DNA of 64,000 nucleotides from NCBI RefSeq assembly GCF_023674465.1, contig NZ_CP098400.1, positions 124,001 to 188,000 of the forward strand, given 5' to 3'. The translations under genes and the position numbers were made by a program. Below, one piece after another: positions 30,452 through 39,126 of the stretch; the stretch's first letter is position 1, and each line of letters begins with the position of its first letter. The DNA comes from Xiashengella succiniciproducens. GTDB taxonomy: Bacteria; Bacteroidota; Bacteroidia; Bacteroidales; Marinilabiliaceae. The notes under the pieces are model-generated. The model worked only from the letters and a program-made list of their open reading frames with translations. It was not told the origin of the DNA and searched no databases.

Positions 30452-30455
30452 AAAA

Positions 30456-30491
30456 AGTACGCGGGCAAATTTGAGTTTTGCCCGTCGTACT
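30456..30491 (+). promoter_or_regulatory. IS4 leader hairpin
   Basis: AGTAC-G-CGGGCAAA pairs with TTTGCCCG-TC-GTACT across a 7-nt loop. In transcripts entering from the host gene it would form just before the transposase promoter. Such structures in IS10/IS50-type elements limit transposase made from outside transcription. Confidence 0.6.
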
Positions 30492-30507
30492 AATAATTGT
30501 AGCTTTG
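30477..30507 (+). promoter_or_regulatory. Transposase promoter, TTTG-N19-TAGCTTTG
   Basis: TTTG at 30477-30480 and TAGCTTTG at 30500-30507 with a 19-bp spacer match the Bacteroidota sigma consensus exactly. The -7 element is 24 bp before the transposase ATG. The -33 element lies in the 3' arm of the leader hairpin. Confidence 0.8.
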
Positions 30508-30531
30508 TATTCATCACAAAACAAGTCTACA

Positions 30532-31746
30532 ATGAACAAAAGTACTTATTTTTTTGGACAATCGGTATTCGGACAGCTCATATCTATGGTAGATACAAGG
30601 ATTATCGCCCGAAACAGCAAACGGTACAAGGCCGATCATTACGTGAAACGTTTCACGGCTAAGGATCACCTTATAAGCATGTTGTTTTGCGTCTTCGCCA
30701 AATGCTCCTCCCTGCGCGAGGTGGCGGGTGCAATGCTCGGTCTTTCAGGCAAGACCAGGCATTTCCAGCTCGGCCACATACCCTACCGGAGCACCTTGTC
30801 GGACGCCAACAAGCGCAGGAGCGTTGATTTCTTCTCGGGCGTGTACCACGACCTGCTTCGCGAGTACCAACACGTGATCTCGGACACCCGCTTTAAAGAT
30901 GTGTTGAACAAGCAGGTCGAGATCTTCGACAGCACGGTTATCAGTTTGTTCCAGGACATCTTGAAGTGCGTCGGCAGAACACCCTCGAACGGTAAACGCA
31001 AAGGGGGGATCAAGGTGCACACCGTTATCAATGTCGACGAGCCCGTTCCCAAGATGATATGGTTCTCATCCGCTGCCACGAACGATCACCTGCTGTTGAG
31101 GAAACTGGAACCGGATGACAACACTATTTACGTCTTCGACAAGGGATACAACGATTATAAAGCCTTCAAGCTGTTTTGTGAAAAGGGAGCCGGATTCGTT
31201 ACCCGCATCAAGGAGAACGCCGTTTACAAGGTGGAGCAAGAACTTTACATCGATGAATGCATCCACAGCGGCGTGCTGGAAGACACTATCATCGAGGTGA
31301 CCGTGAAGGAAGATGATGGCGGGAGCAAGCTGAAGTTGCGCAAGGTGGTGTTCTACGACAGGGTGTTGAAAAGGAAGTTCGAGTTCCTCACCAACCTGTT
31401 CGAGATGCGGCCCGACATGATAGCGGCCTTGTATAAAACAAGATGGCAAATAGAGCTGTTATTCAAGCAGTTAAAATCAAACTTCCCCCTGAAGTACTTC
31501 CTCGGGGATAACGAGAACGCGATAAAAATACAGGTATATTGCGCTTTGATCGTGAACCTCTTGCTCACGGTTATACAGAAGCGGTTGAAACGGCCTTGGG
31601 CATTCTCCAACCTGGTGTCATTTTGCAGGATACACCTGTTTAATTACCTGCACTTGATAAAATTTTTAGAAAACCCGGAACGAGATTGGCAACGAGATGA
31701 CCAGGATTTAGAGATGCTTACCCTTTTCAGGGGGGCTTACTTTTGA
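30532..31746 (+). CDS. IS4-family transposase
   Basis: This 404-residue DDE transposase has catalytic Asp in VEIFDSTVISL, Asp in YVFDKGYNDYKAF and the IS4 signature Y-x2-R-x3-E-x6-K as YKTRWQIELLFKQLK. ATG 30532 was chosen because it follows the promoter at a normal distance; the longer frame from 30478 would overlap the promoter. The frame is intact, so the element may be mobile. Confidence 0.93.
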   Translation: MNKSTYFFGQSVFGQLISMVDTRIIARNSKRYKADHYVKRFTAKDHLISMLFCVFAKCSSLREVAGAMLGLSGKTRHFQLGHIPYRSTLSDANKRRSVDFFSGVYHDLLREYQHVISDTRFKDVLNKQVEIFDSTVISLFQDILKCVGRTPSNGKRKGGIKVHTVINVDEPVPKMIWFSSAATNDHLLLRKLEPDDNTIYVFDKGYNDYKAFKLFCEKGAGFVTRIKENAVYKVEQELYIDECIHSGVLEDTIIEVTVKEDDGGSKLKLRKVVFYDRVLKRKFEFLTNLFEMRPDMIAALYKTRWQIELLFKQLKSNFPLKYFLGDNENAIKIQVYCALIVNLLLTVIQKRLKRPWAFSNLVSFCRIHLFNYLHLIKFLENPERDWQRDDQDLEMLTLFRGAYF

Positions 31747-31957
31747 AAATAGAAAAATTATAAAAAGAAACGACTGATAATAAGCCGGTTAAAAGTAACG
31801 AAGAATCAAAATCGGTTTTTATCGGACGGCAATGATTTACTATACTGAAACTGCACGGAAAATGCGTCAGACCAACAAGGAGAAGCAGCTTGAGAAGTTA
31901 AAGCTGTTGTCAGGAGATGCATCCGAAAAGTGATGAGGAATTTTTGATATATTTTAT

Positions 31958-31965
31958 TACATTTG
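31958..31965 (+). promoter_or_regulatory. Possible -7 element before the bactofilin gene
   Basis: TACATTTG matches TAnnTTTG, 105 bp before the bactofilin ATG. A TTTG at 31943-31946 is too close (11 bp) to be an ideal -33. Confidence 0.4.
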
Positions 31966-32070
31966 TTGAGATAAGCCTGAAACGAGATTGCCCCAAACCT
32001 ACTTGTAAGGCTCCAAGCCTAAGTCTGAAGCATTAAATTGATTATTTACAAATCTTTAATTCGGAATACG

Positions 32071-32451
32071 ATGAAGAACCTGGAAATTGAAAGCAAACTT
32101 CCAAACATGATTGGTCCGGGAACCAAAATTGTAGGTAATATTGAAACAAACGGGGACATTAGAATTGACGGAAATATTGAAGGCAATATAATCTCCAAAG
32201 GGAAGGTTGTAATTGGTAACAATGGTGTTGTAAAAGGAGAGATTGTTTGCAGCAACGCAGAGGTTTCCGGCAGCGTAAACGGAAAGATGAATGTGAGTGA
32301 GCTACTTTCGCTCAAGGTCACTTCCAAAGTAAATGGCGACATCAAGTCAGGTAAGCTTTCTATTGAACCTGGAGCCTTGTTCAGCGGAACATGTAGCATG
32401 GGGCATAACTCTTTATCACATACCCAGGGAGCAGGTGATGCAAAGAAATAA
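32071..32451 (+). CDS. Bactofilin (polymer-forming cytoskeletal protein)
   Basis: This 126-residue protein is almost entirely the bactofilin beta-helix, with repeats such as IVGNIETNGDIRIDGNIEGNI and GKVVIGNNGVVKGEIVCSNAEVSG, and short disordered ends. Bactofilins polymerise at the membrane without nucleotide and scaffold cell-shape or envelope enzymes. ATG 32071 was preferred because the segment before it is non-conserved. Bactofilin genes often lie upstream of the atpIBEFHAG cluster in Bacteroidota, as here. Confidence 0.9.
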   Translation: MKNLEIESKLPNMIGPGTKIVGNIETNGDIRIDGNIEGNIISKGKVVIGNNGVVKGEIVCSNAEVSGSVNGKMNVSELLSLKVTSKVNGDIKSGKLSIEPGALFSGTCSMGHNSLSHTQGAGDAKK

Positions 32452-32476
32452 GTGTCCTAGGACACCAGATGTAATG

Positions 32477-32501
32477 AAAGCCGGGTTAAACCGGCTTTTT
32501 T
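32477..32501 (+). terminator. Intrinsic terminator after bactofilin
   Basis: An 8-bp stem AAAGCCGG / CCGGCTTT with a 6-nt loop is followed by T. It lies 25 bp after the stop. A 14-bp perfect palindrome, GTGTCCTAGGACAC, sits directly after the stop codon (32452-32465). Confidence 0.8.
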
Positions 32502-32667
32502 ACGGGCTTGTGTTTTTGTATTTATTTGAATATCTTTTATTTGCAAGTGCGGATCAAAAACAGACGGGTCGGTACGTATAGGTGTCAGTTGGGAGACGAA
32601 AATCAACGTATGCAAATATTTTAATCTATAAACAATAGCTTAATCAATTCATTACTTGTAACTTGAA

Positions 32668-33078
32668 ATGACGAAAATTTTAATCAAAGAACTGATTCTG
32701 GGAATATTCGTATTAGCATTAGGTCTTTTTGGTTTCAGTTATTTTGAGACAGGTGTATTTAAAAAGTGGGTTATATTTTCCTTTTTAATCACAGGGTTTA
32801 TGATGTTTTCAACTCTGATCACTGATTTGACAAGGATGATTAAGCCAACTTTAATTGGATTGGTGCTTATCAGTTCAACTTTTATTTTTCAGATTATTCT
32901 GGTAATTATTTTATTTATTTTTCTTGAACCTGATAACATAAAGCACCGTATAACTGTTAAAACTGGTCTGCCGGTTTACCTGATTATGCTGGCGGTGGAT
33001 TTGTATTGGAAGATTAAGTGGGTTTTTCTCCCGAAAGAGCGAAAGCGTTTGAATGTCAACAGATATGATCTATTCTGA
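32668..33078 (+). CDS. AtpI-like small membrane protein at the head of the ATP synthase operon
   Basis: This 136-residue protein has about four membrane helices (ELILGIFVLALGLFGFSYF; WVIFSFLITGFMMFSTLI; LIGLVLISSTFIFQIILVII; LPVYLIMLAVDLYW) and a basic tail. Its end overlaps the atpB start by 26 bp, so it is translated with the ATP synthase operon. Position and topology fit AtpI, which helps c-ring assembly, but I see no strict AtpI motif. No clear promoter was found upstream, in 32502-32667. Confidence 0.6.
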   Translation: MTKILIKELILGIFVLALGLFGFSYFETGVFKKWVIFSFLITGFMMFSTLITDLTRMIKPTLIGLVLISSTFIFQIILVIILFIFLEPDNIKHRITVKTGLPVYLIMLAVDLYWKIKWVFLPKERKRLNVNRYDLF

Positions 33079-34177
33079 TAATTGTCTTACAGTTACTATA
33101 AGGAAGGTGCTTCACAGGCTCTTTCTTTTTTTGTGTTTTTTGGTTATTCCTTTTTCACTTTCTGCTTCTGATGAGCTTAGCGGCCAAGAGGGTTTTGATG
33201 CAACTGAGATGATTATGCATCACATTGGCGATAGTTATGAGTATAGTATTTTATCATTTACAAACGGAAGGGGTGAGAAGGTCAAGGTTTCACTTCCACT
33301 ACCTGTGATTATTTGGCATGAAGGGCATCTTAAAATCTTCTCATCAGCTGATTTTAAGGGAGGAGAGGAGCTTGTTCCAATAGGTGATGCCTATCTTAAA
33401 TTGTACCATGAAAAGGTTTATCTTACTGATGCCTCCGGGGAGATAAGGTACAATGAGAATAAAGAGGTAATCAATGCAACACCCTTGAACTTTTCGATAA
33501 CAAAGAACGTAGCCAGCATGATTTTGTCATGCGGACTTATATTGTTGATTTTCATACCTGCGGCCAGGCGTTATTCAAGAAAAGGTGCTTATGTTGCACC
33601 AGGGGGCACTCAGACCATAGTTGAGCCCTTAGTACTATTCCTTATGGATGATATTGTAAAGGCCCAGATTGATGAGAAAAAAGCCGAAAAATTCAGCCCA
33701 TACCTCCTTACTATTTTTGTGTTTATACTGATGAATAACCTGCTAGGGTTGGTACCCTTCTTTCCGGGAGGAGCCAATCTTTCAGGTAATATAGCATTTA
33801 CGCTTACACTTGCAGTATTTACTTTTCTGGCTGTCAACCTTTTTGGTAGCAAGCATTACTGGAAAGATATTTTCACGGTCCCGGGTACCCCTTTTTTAAT
33901 TAAAATATTGCTGGTCCCAATAGAGATTGTGGGTATGTTTACAAAACCCTTTGCCTTGATGCTGCGACTTTTTGCGAATATCACTGCAGGTCACATAATA
34001 GTACTCAGTTTGGTATCGATAATATTCGTTATGAAGACTGTGTTTGTGTCGCCGGTTTCGGTGGGGCTATCAGTTTTTATTTATTCACTTGAACTTTTAG
34101 TTGCCTTTTTACAGGCATATATATTCACTTTGTTATCAGCTCTGTATATTGGGCTGGCAGTAAACGAACATCATTAA
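33053..34177 (+). CDS. atpB: ATP synthase F0 subunit a
   Basis: This 374-residue membrane subunit forms the proton half-channels next to the c-ring. An N-terminal signal-like segment (LFLFLCFLVIPFSLSASD) and an extra periplasmic domain of about 120 residues, usual in Bacteroidota, precede the canonical five-helix core. The essential arginine lies in FALMLRLFANITAGH. The start is ATG 33053, or ATG 33065 (MIYSD). It is the first canonical subunit gene of the atpBEFHAG operon. Confidence 0.93.
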   Translation: MSTDMIYSDNCLTVTIRKVLHRLFLFLCFLVIPFSLSASDELSGQEGFDATEMIMHHIGDSYEYSILSFTNGRGEKVKVSLPLPVIIWHEGHLKIFSSADFKGGEELVPIGDAYLKLYHEKVYLTDASGEIRYNENKEVINATPLNFSITKNVASMILSCGLILLIFIPAARRYSRKGAYVAPGGTQTIVEPLVLFLMDDIVKAQIDEKKAEKFSPYLLTIFVFILMNNLLGLVPFFPGGANLSGNIAFTLTLAVFTFLAVNLFGSKHYWKDIFTVPGTPFLIKILLVPIEIVGMFTKPFALMLRLFANITAGHIIVLSLVSIIFVMKTVFVSPVSVGLSVFIYSLELLVAFLQAYIFTLLSALYIGLAVNEHH

Positions 34178-34197
34178 ATAATAATAAACTAACGATT

Positions 34198-34407
34198 ATG
34201 GAACATTTTAGCTTAGCTGCAATTGGCTTGGGTCTTATAGTATTAGGTATCGGTATGGGTATTGGTAAGATTGGACAAGGTGCAATGGAAGCCATGGCAC
34301 GTCAACCTGAGATTTCATCCAAGATTCAGACAGCGATGATTATTGTTGCTGCATTGATTGAAGGTGCTGGTTTGTTTGCGCTTGTACTTACCTGGTTGCT
34401 AGGTTAA
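34198..34407 (+). CDS. atpE: ATP synthase F0 subunit c
   Basis: This 69-residue hairpin proteolipid forms the rotor ring. Helix 1 has GIGMGIGKIGQGAMEA, then the polar loop ARQPE, and helix 2 carries the ion-binding carboxylate Glu55 (AALIEGAGLF). The Gln in helix 1 and the Ser after Glu typical of Na+-coupled c subunits are absent, so proton coupling is more likely. It lies 20 bp after atpB. Confidence 0.95.
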   Translation: MEHFSLAAIGLGLIVLGIGMGIGKIGQGAMEAMARQPEISSKIQTAMIIVAALIEGAGLFALVLTWLLG

Positions 34408-34419
34408 TAAAGCTCTGCT

Positions 34420-34914
34420 ATGGGTATATTAAGTCCTGATCCGGGTTTAGTCTTTTGGACGACTCTGAGTTTCATTACTCTGCTGCTTATCATGCGCCGT
34501 TATGCATGGAAGCCCATTCTTCATGCCTTGAAGCTGAGGGAGGAGCGAATCACTATGGCTTTGCGGGATGCTGAGACAGCCAGGGAGGAAGTTCAAAAGA
34601 TGGAAGAAACCCGTAAGCAGATAATGGAGAAGGCCCGACTTGAGAGGGACAGCCTGATTCAGGAAGCCAGAGCCATTAAGGACGAGATAGTCAATGAGGC
34701 AAGGCTGACTGCACAGAAAGAGGCTGAGAAGATCATGTTAAAGGCCAGAGAGCAGATTGACAGGGAACGCAAGGAAACTTTGGCTGAGATCCGCAGTCAG
34801 GTTGGTCTGTTGTCACTTGAGATAGCAGGTAAGATACTGAAGGAAGAGATGGCTACTGCAGAAAAACAGCAGCAGGTCCTTGAAAAGTACATCAAGAATG
34901 TTGAACTTAACTGA
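34420..34914 (+). CDS. atpF: ATP synthase F0 subunit b
   Basis: This 164-residue peripheral-stalk subunit has one N-terminal membrane helix (LVFWTTLSFITLLLIMRRYAW) and a long charged helix (REERITMALRDAETAREEVQ onward) that dimerises and reaches subunit delta. It lies 12 bp after atpE. Confidence 0.93.
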   Translation: MGILSPDPGLVFWTTLSFITLLLIMRRYAWKPILHALKLREERITMALRDAETAREEVQKMEETRKQIMEKARLERDSLIQEARAIKDEIVNEARLTAQKEAEKIMLKAREQIDRERKETLAEIRSQVGLLSLEIAGKILKEEMATAEKQQQVLEKYIKNVELN

Positions 34915-34923
34915 TAACGTTGT

Positions 34924-35466
34924 ATGAATGCCGCTCTGGTATCGGTGCGTTACGCCAGTGCTTTGTTCAAGGCAGGAGAGAAGGATGGAAGTCTGCTCGA
35001 AACTCTTGACAGGGATTGTAGGCTATTGCTTGATAGCTTGAAACAGTCTAAAGAGCTGGAGAGTTTTCTTGCTAGTCCGGTAGTCAAACCACAGGCCAAG
35101 AAAGATATTCTTAACAAGGCCTTTGGTGGAAAACTGCATGACTATACCCTGCGGTTTCTCGAACTGCTGATAAATAACAACCGTGCATCAATTCTTAAGT
35201 ACACCCTTATGGACTTCACAGATATGTTTCGAAGTTTCAGGGGTATTAAGAAAGTAAAAGTCATTACGGCCATTGAACTGACGGATACCTTGAGGACTGA
35301 ATTGCTGAATATTCTTGAGAAGCAGTACAGGTGTAATGTTGAACTTGAATGTAAGGTCGAGCCTGACATTATTGGCGGAATGATACTGATTGTGGACGGA
35401 AGGCAGGCAGACGGTAGTGTAAGCGGGCAATTAAGAGCCCTGAAAAAGCAATTGATGATAAATTAG
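34924..35466 (+). CDS. atpH: ATP synthase F1 subunit delta
   Basis: This 180-residue peripheral-stalk cap joins F1 to subunit b. Family features are the N-terminal [30 protein letters not shown] and the C-terminal [23 protein letters not shown]. It lies 9 bp after atpF in the operon. Confidence 0.93.
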   Translation: MNAALVSVRYASALFKAGEKDGSLLETLDRDCRLLLDSLKQSKELESFLASPVVKPQAKKDILNKAFGGKLHDYTLRFLELLINNNRASILKYTLMDFTDMFRSFRGIKKVKVITAIELTDTLRTELLNILEKQYRCNVELECKVEPDIIGGMILIVDGRQADGSVSGQLRALKKQLMIN

Positions 35467-35476
35467 AAAAAGTGTA

Positions 35477-37057
35477 ATGGAACAAATAAGACCTTCAGAA
35501 GTTTCTGAACTATTGCGGCAGCAGATCGAATCTTTTCAGACTGCCACTCAATTGGAGGAAGTTGGTACCGTACTTGAGGTAGGTGATGGTATAGCCCGTG
35601 TATATGGACTTACTAATGTCCGTTCCAACGAATTGGTTGAGTTTGACAAGTGTATGGGGGTAGTTCTAAACCTTGAACAAGACAACGTCGGTGTTGTATT
35701 GTTTGGTCCTTCCCACCTTGTCAGAGAGGGTGATACTGTAAAGAGAACAGGTCGTATCGCATCAATACGTGTTGGAGAAGGACTTTCCGGACGTGTTGTG
35801 AATACACTTGGGGAACCGCTTGACGGTAAGGGTCCGATTAGTGGAGATCTGTATGAGATGCCTCTTGAGAGAAAGGCTCCTGAAGTTATTTTCCGTCAGC
35901 CTGTAAATGAGCCACTTCAGACAGGTGTCAAGGCAATAGATGCAATGACTCCAATAGGAAGGGGACAGCGTGAGCTTATAATTGGAGACAGGCAGACAGG
36001 TAAGACAGCGATTGCCATTGACACTATCATCAATCAGCGTACATTCTTCGACAAAGGAGAACCAGTATATTGTATTTATGTAGCTATTGGTCAGAAGGGT
36101 AGTACTGTCGCCAATCTTGTAAAGACACTTGAGCAACATGGGGCAATGGATTACACAACGGTAGTAATGGCAACAGCATCAGACCCTGCAGCTATGCAAT
36201 TTTATGCCCCCTTTGCTGGTTGTGCAATTGGTGAATTTTTTAGGGATACAGGCCGACATGCACTAATTATCTATGATGACCTGTCAAAGCAGGCAGTATC
36301 ATACCGTGAAGTTTCGCTTTTGCTTCGCCGTCCGCCTGGACGTGAAGCTTTCCCGGGCGATATATTCTATCTTCACTCCAGGTTACTTGAGCGTTCAGCC
36401 AAGATTAACAATTCAGATGAGATTGCACGTAAGATGAATGACCTTCCTGCATCCATCAAGTCTTTGGTGAAGGGAGGGGGATCGCTTACTGCATTACCAA
36501 TAATTGAAACACAGGCTGGCGACGTATCTGCATATATTCCAACAAACGTGATATCCATCACCGATGGACAGATATTCCTTGAATCAGGTCTGTTTAATGC
36601 CGGTATTCGTCCTGCTATTAATGTTGGTATTTCAGTATCGCGGGTAGGTGGTAATGCCCAGATTAAGTCAATGAAGAAGGTTGCTGGTACCTTGAAACTT
36701 GATCAGGCTCAATACCGTGAACTAGAGGCATTCTCTAAGTTTGGTTCAGATATGGATGCTGCAACCCTTGCAGTGCTGGACAAGGGCCGTAAGAATGTGG
36801 AACTGCTTAAACAGCCACAGTATAAACCTCTGCCGGTTGAAGAACAGGTTGCGCTGATCTACTGTGGTACAAAGGGCTTGCTTAGGGATATCCCGGTTGA
36901 AAAAGTAGCTGAATTTGAAAAGGAATTCGTTGAACACCTTAAACTTGCACACAAGGATGTATTGGCTGAAATTGCCAAAGGTGTATTTAATGAAGAGATC
37001 GAAGAAAAACTGAGAACTGTAGCAGGAGACATATGTTTAAGATTCGCCAATGAATAG
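35477..37057 (+). CDS. atpA: ATP synthase F1 subunit alpha
   Basis: This 526-residue non-catalytic F1 subunit has P-loop GDRQTGKT and the alpha-subunit signature region [17 protein letters not shown]. Its arginine finger helps catalysis at the beta sites. The gene is intact and well conserved, in contrast to the broken beta gene 28 kb away. It lies 10 bp after atpH. Confidence 0.96.
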   Translation: MEQIRPSEVSELLRQQIESFQTATQLEEVGTVLEVGDGIARVYGLTNVRSNELVEFDKCMGVVLNLEQDNVGVVLFGPSHLVREGDTVKRTGRIASIRVGEGLSGRVVNTLGEPLDGKGPISGDLYEMPLERKAPEVIFRQPVNEPLQTGVKAIDAMTPIGRGQRELIIGDRQTGKTAIAIDTIINQRTFFDKGEPVYCIYVAIGQKGSTVANLVKTLEQHGAMDYTTVVMATASDPAAMQFYAPFAGCAIGEFFRDTGRHALIIYDDLSKQAVSYREVSLLLRRPPGREAFPGDIFYLHSRLLERSAKINNSDEIARKMNDLPASIKSLVKGGGSLTALPIIETQAGDVSAYIPTNVISITDGQIFLESGLFNAGIRPAINVGISVSRVGGNAQIKSMKKVAGTLKLDQAQYRELEAFSKFGSDMDAATLAVLDKGRKNVELLKQPQYKPLPVEEQVALIYCGTKGLLRDIPVEKVAEFEKEFVEHLKLAHKDVLAEIAKGVFNEEIEEKLRTVAGDICLRFANE

Positions 37058-37074
37058 GCGTTTTAATACATAGT

Positions 37075-37956
37075 ATGGCAAGCTTAAAAGACATAAAGAC
37101 CAGGATTTCGTCAGTTAAGACTACGCGGCAGGTAACAAGTGCCATGAAGATGGTATCTGCTGCAAGGCTTAAAAAGGCGCAGGACGATATATACCATATT
37201 CGTCCTTTTACAAGTCGTCTGGCAGGAATAATCCATGACCTTATGCCTTCCGTTGACGAATACGACAGGTGGTTTATGAGTCCTGGTAAGGGCGACAAGG
37301 TACTGGTTATAGCTATCGCATCCAACAGAGGATTGTGTGGAGCTTTTAACCAGAACATTGTTAGAGAGGTGTCTACTCTGCTGAGTACTACCTTAAAGGA
37401 AGATTCTGCAAAGGGTAATATACATTTAGTTGTGCTTGGAAAACAGGCTGAAAAGATGTTTACTTCACGTAGAATCCATGTTGATGAGTATAGACATAAT
37501 CTTGTTAACAGCTCTCTATATGCGCCAATATCGGAATTTGCTGCAGAGGTAATTGATGGGTATAATAAAGGTCAATACAAACAGGTTGTGGTAGTTTACA
37601 ATGAGTTTGTAAATGCTGCTTTGCAAAATGTACGTACCTCTCAGTTTCTGCCAATGGTAATGCCTACGCAGACAGCAAAGTCAAGGCTTCAGGATTATAT
37701 CTTTGAACCGGATACTGCTACTATTGTAAAGAATCTGATTCCCCGTATGCTTCAGGCAATGCTTTATCAGGTTGTGCTTGAGTCTATAGCTTCAGAGCAC
37801 GGAGCAAGGATGACCTCTATGCATAAAGCAACGGATAATGCCACAGAACTGATTCGTGAGTTAGAGCTTAGTTATAATAAGGCACGTCAAGCCTCGATAA
37901 CCAACCAGATTGTTGAAATCACAGGTGGTGCAGAGGCTTTAAGAGGCGGCAGTTAA
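37075..37956 (+). CDS. atpG: ATP synthase F1 subunit gamma
   Basis: This 293-residue central rotor shaft starts with MASLKDIKTRISSVKTTRQV and has the C-terminal segment SEHGARMTSMHKATDNATEL that rotates inside alpha3-beta3. Its last 4 bp overlap the end of the convergent gene at 37953. It is the last gene of the atpBEFHAG unit. Confidence 0.95.
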   Translation: MASLKDIKTRISSVKTTRQVTSAMKMVSAARLKKAQDDIYHIRPFTSRLAGIIHDLMPSVDEYDRWFMSPGKGDKVLVIAIASNRGLCGAFNQNIVREVSTLLSTTLKEDSAKGNIHLVVLGKQAEKMFTSRRIHVDEYRHNLVNSSLYAPISEFAAEVIDGYNKGQYKQVVVVYNEFVNAALQNVRTSQFLPMVMPTQTAKSRLQDYIFEPDTATIVKNLIPRMLQAMLYQVVLESIASEHGARMTSMHKATDNATELIRELELSYNKARQASITNQIVEITGGAEALRGGS

Positions 37957-38918
37957 TTGCGTCCAAATAGGCTTATGTGCCTTCTTGGCTTTTGTCCAAA
38001 ATACCAGGTAAGATCAAAGAATGGGTACAGCTGAGGATTTGAGTTCCCCAGATTTCCGAATGATACTATGTATCCCGGAGACACTGTGATATTATTGGTT
38101 AGTCTATAGTTGAGAGCTGCATGATGTTCGATGACATCAGAGATACTGTTTTCACCGGTCAGAAATCTGAATCCCCCTTCAACAATCATATCCTCAGTAA
38201 GCTGAGCATCAGCCCTGATCCGGGCTATTATCAGAAGACCATCTCCTATCAGAGCAGTACTACGGGCCCCAAGTATATGTTCATCAATCGGTTTTACATT
38301 ATGTCCGCTTAGCGTTGAACTATAATCCAGAGCCAGGCCTGCTGTAATAATGAGGAAGGGTTGGCCAGGAACACAGCTCAGCTTGTTTCCTACAGGTTTA
38401 CTGACTATTAATTCGTTTCTGATAGCAATAACCTGGGAGACTGAAATTGTAGTGTCTATTACCGAACTAAATCCTCTTTTCTGAGCCCAGGTTAAGCCAT
38501 TGGATGGGAAGTAAACACCATGTCTGGTAGCCCACCATAGTTGCTTACCCGTGTGCCATCTATGCTTTACAAGGATGTTGGGCACAAAATAAAAAGCACC
38601 AAGCATAGACTGAATTTCTGTCTTGTGGTGTATTCCCAGACGAGATGGAGTAGTAATAGAGATATTCCCAGTTCGGTTAATTGCTGTGTAAGCAGTCTCG
38701 GATGACCATAGATGATCATCTCTTTGAGTATCCGAACCTCTACCCATAGGCTGAACAGCATTAAATGCATTTTGCTCTCCCGCATCGCGCTGCCTTTTTT
38801 CGAGATCCCTTGTAGCCCGATCAGCCGAACTTCTCTTACGGAAGATGGAAAATTGAGCCTCAACCTGTACAGGCAGTACAAGCAGGACAATCAAAGTAAA
38901 CCCCGCTATCCTTTTCAT
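37953..38918 (-). CDS. Predicted outer-membrane beta-barrel protein of unknown function
   Basis: This 321-residue protein has a signal peptide (GFTLIVLLVLPVQVEAQ), a charged spacer (RKRSSADRATRDLEKRQRD) and then alternating strands ending in LFGRN. The late segment EHHAALNYRLTNNITVSPGY and the last, LYPFFDLTWYFGQKPRRH, look like barrel strands. No named family was recognised. It converges with atpG with a 4-bp overlap and no terminator room between them. Confidence 0.55.
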   Translation of the reverse strand: MKRIAGFTLIVLLVLPVQVEAQFSIFRKRSSADRATRDLEKRQRDAGEQNAFNAVQPMGRGSDTQRDDHLWSSETAYTAINRTGNISITTPSRLGIHHKTEIQSMLGAFYFVPNILVKHRWHTGKQLWWATRHGVYFPSNGLTWAQKRGFSSVIDTTISVSQVIAIRNELIVSKPVGNKLSCVPGQPFLIITAGLALDYSSTLSGHNVKPIDEHILGARSTALIGDGLLIIARIRADAQLTEDMIVEGGFRFLTGENSISDVIEHHAALNYRLTNNITVSPGYIVSFGNLGNSNPQLYPFFDLTWYFGQKPRRHISLFGRN

Positions 38919-39088
38919 AGTATTTCAGATTGACTGTTAGTAACTAGGAAGGGGTAATTCAGACGGCTTGGGTGGACTCGTCAGGATGTATAACGCATAA
39001 AGGTTAACCTTAATTGCTTGATAGCGAAAAAAAAGACCTGTTTATCGTTAAAATTCTTGAAATTGAAAGAGTAACGCTCAATTTGGCT

Positions 39089-39096
39089 TATGTTTG
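39089..39096 (+). promoter_or_regulatory. Possible -7 element before the SulP gene
   Basis: TATGTTTG matches TAnnTTTG, 31 bp before ATG 39127. A TTG at 39063-39065 is 23 bp upstream and may serve as -33. Confidence 0.5.
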
Positions 39097-39126
39097 CATG
39101 TTTTTTCAAATTGAAACACACGCTTT

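Larger units (their letters stand above)
30425..31834 (+). mobile_element. IS4-family insertion sequence inside the cyclase-HD gene
   Basis: The element is 1410 bp with imperfect 21-bp inverted repeats: CACTGTTGTCCGATAAAAAC at the left and CATTGCCGTCCGATAAAAAC (complement) at the right. A 9-bp duplication flanks it. It carries one transposase gene, its own promoter and a leader hairpin. The coding part is richer in G+C than the host flanks, suggesting fairly recent arrival. Confidence 0.93.
27282..31933 (+). pseudogene. Adenylate cyclase-HD domain gene broken by two insertion sequences
   Basis: Removing the IS1380 copy (28079-29812), the IS4 element (30425-31834) and one copy of each target duplication leaves 797 + 607 + 90 = 1494 nt. 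This is one frame of 497 codons plus a stop at 31931-31933. Order: one membrane helix (about 22-43), a class III nucleotide cyclase domain, a linker, an HD domain, and a Lys-rich tail. Such a protein could make cAMP and hydrolyse a phosphorylated nucleotide. No ATG precedes the helix; TTG 27282 or TTG 27294 is the likely start. The gene is not intact here. Confidence 0.9.

Noticed and set aside
30478-30531. Extended N-terminus of the IS4 transposase
   Set aside because: These 18 codons overlap the leader hairpin and the -7 promoter element; ATG 30532 fits better.
32333-32581. Small gene between bactofilin and the AtpI-like gene
   Set aside because: The frame overlaps the bactofilin gene and runs through its terminator hairpin, and shows no AtpZ-like features.
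34198-34407. Na+-coupled ATP synthase
   Set aside because: The c subunit lacks the helix-1 Gln and the Ser after the ion-binding Glu expected for Na+ binding.
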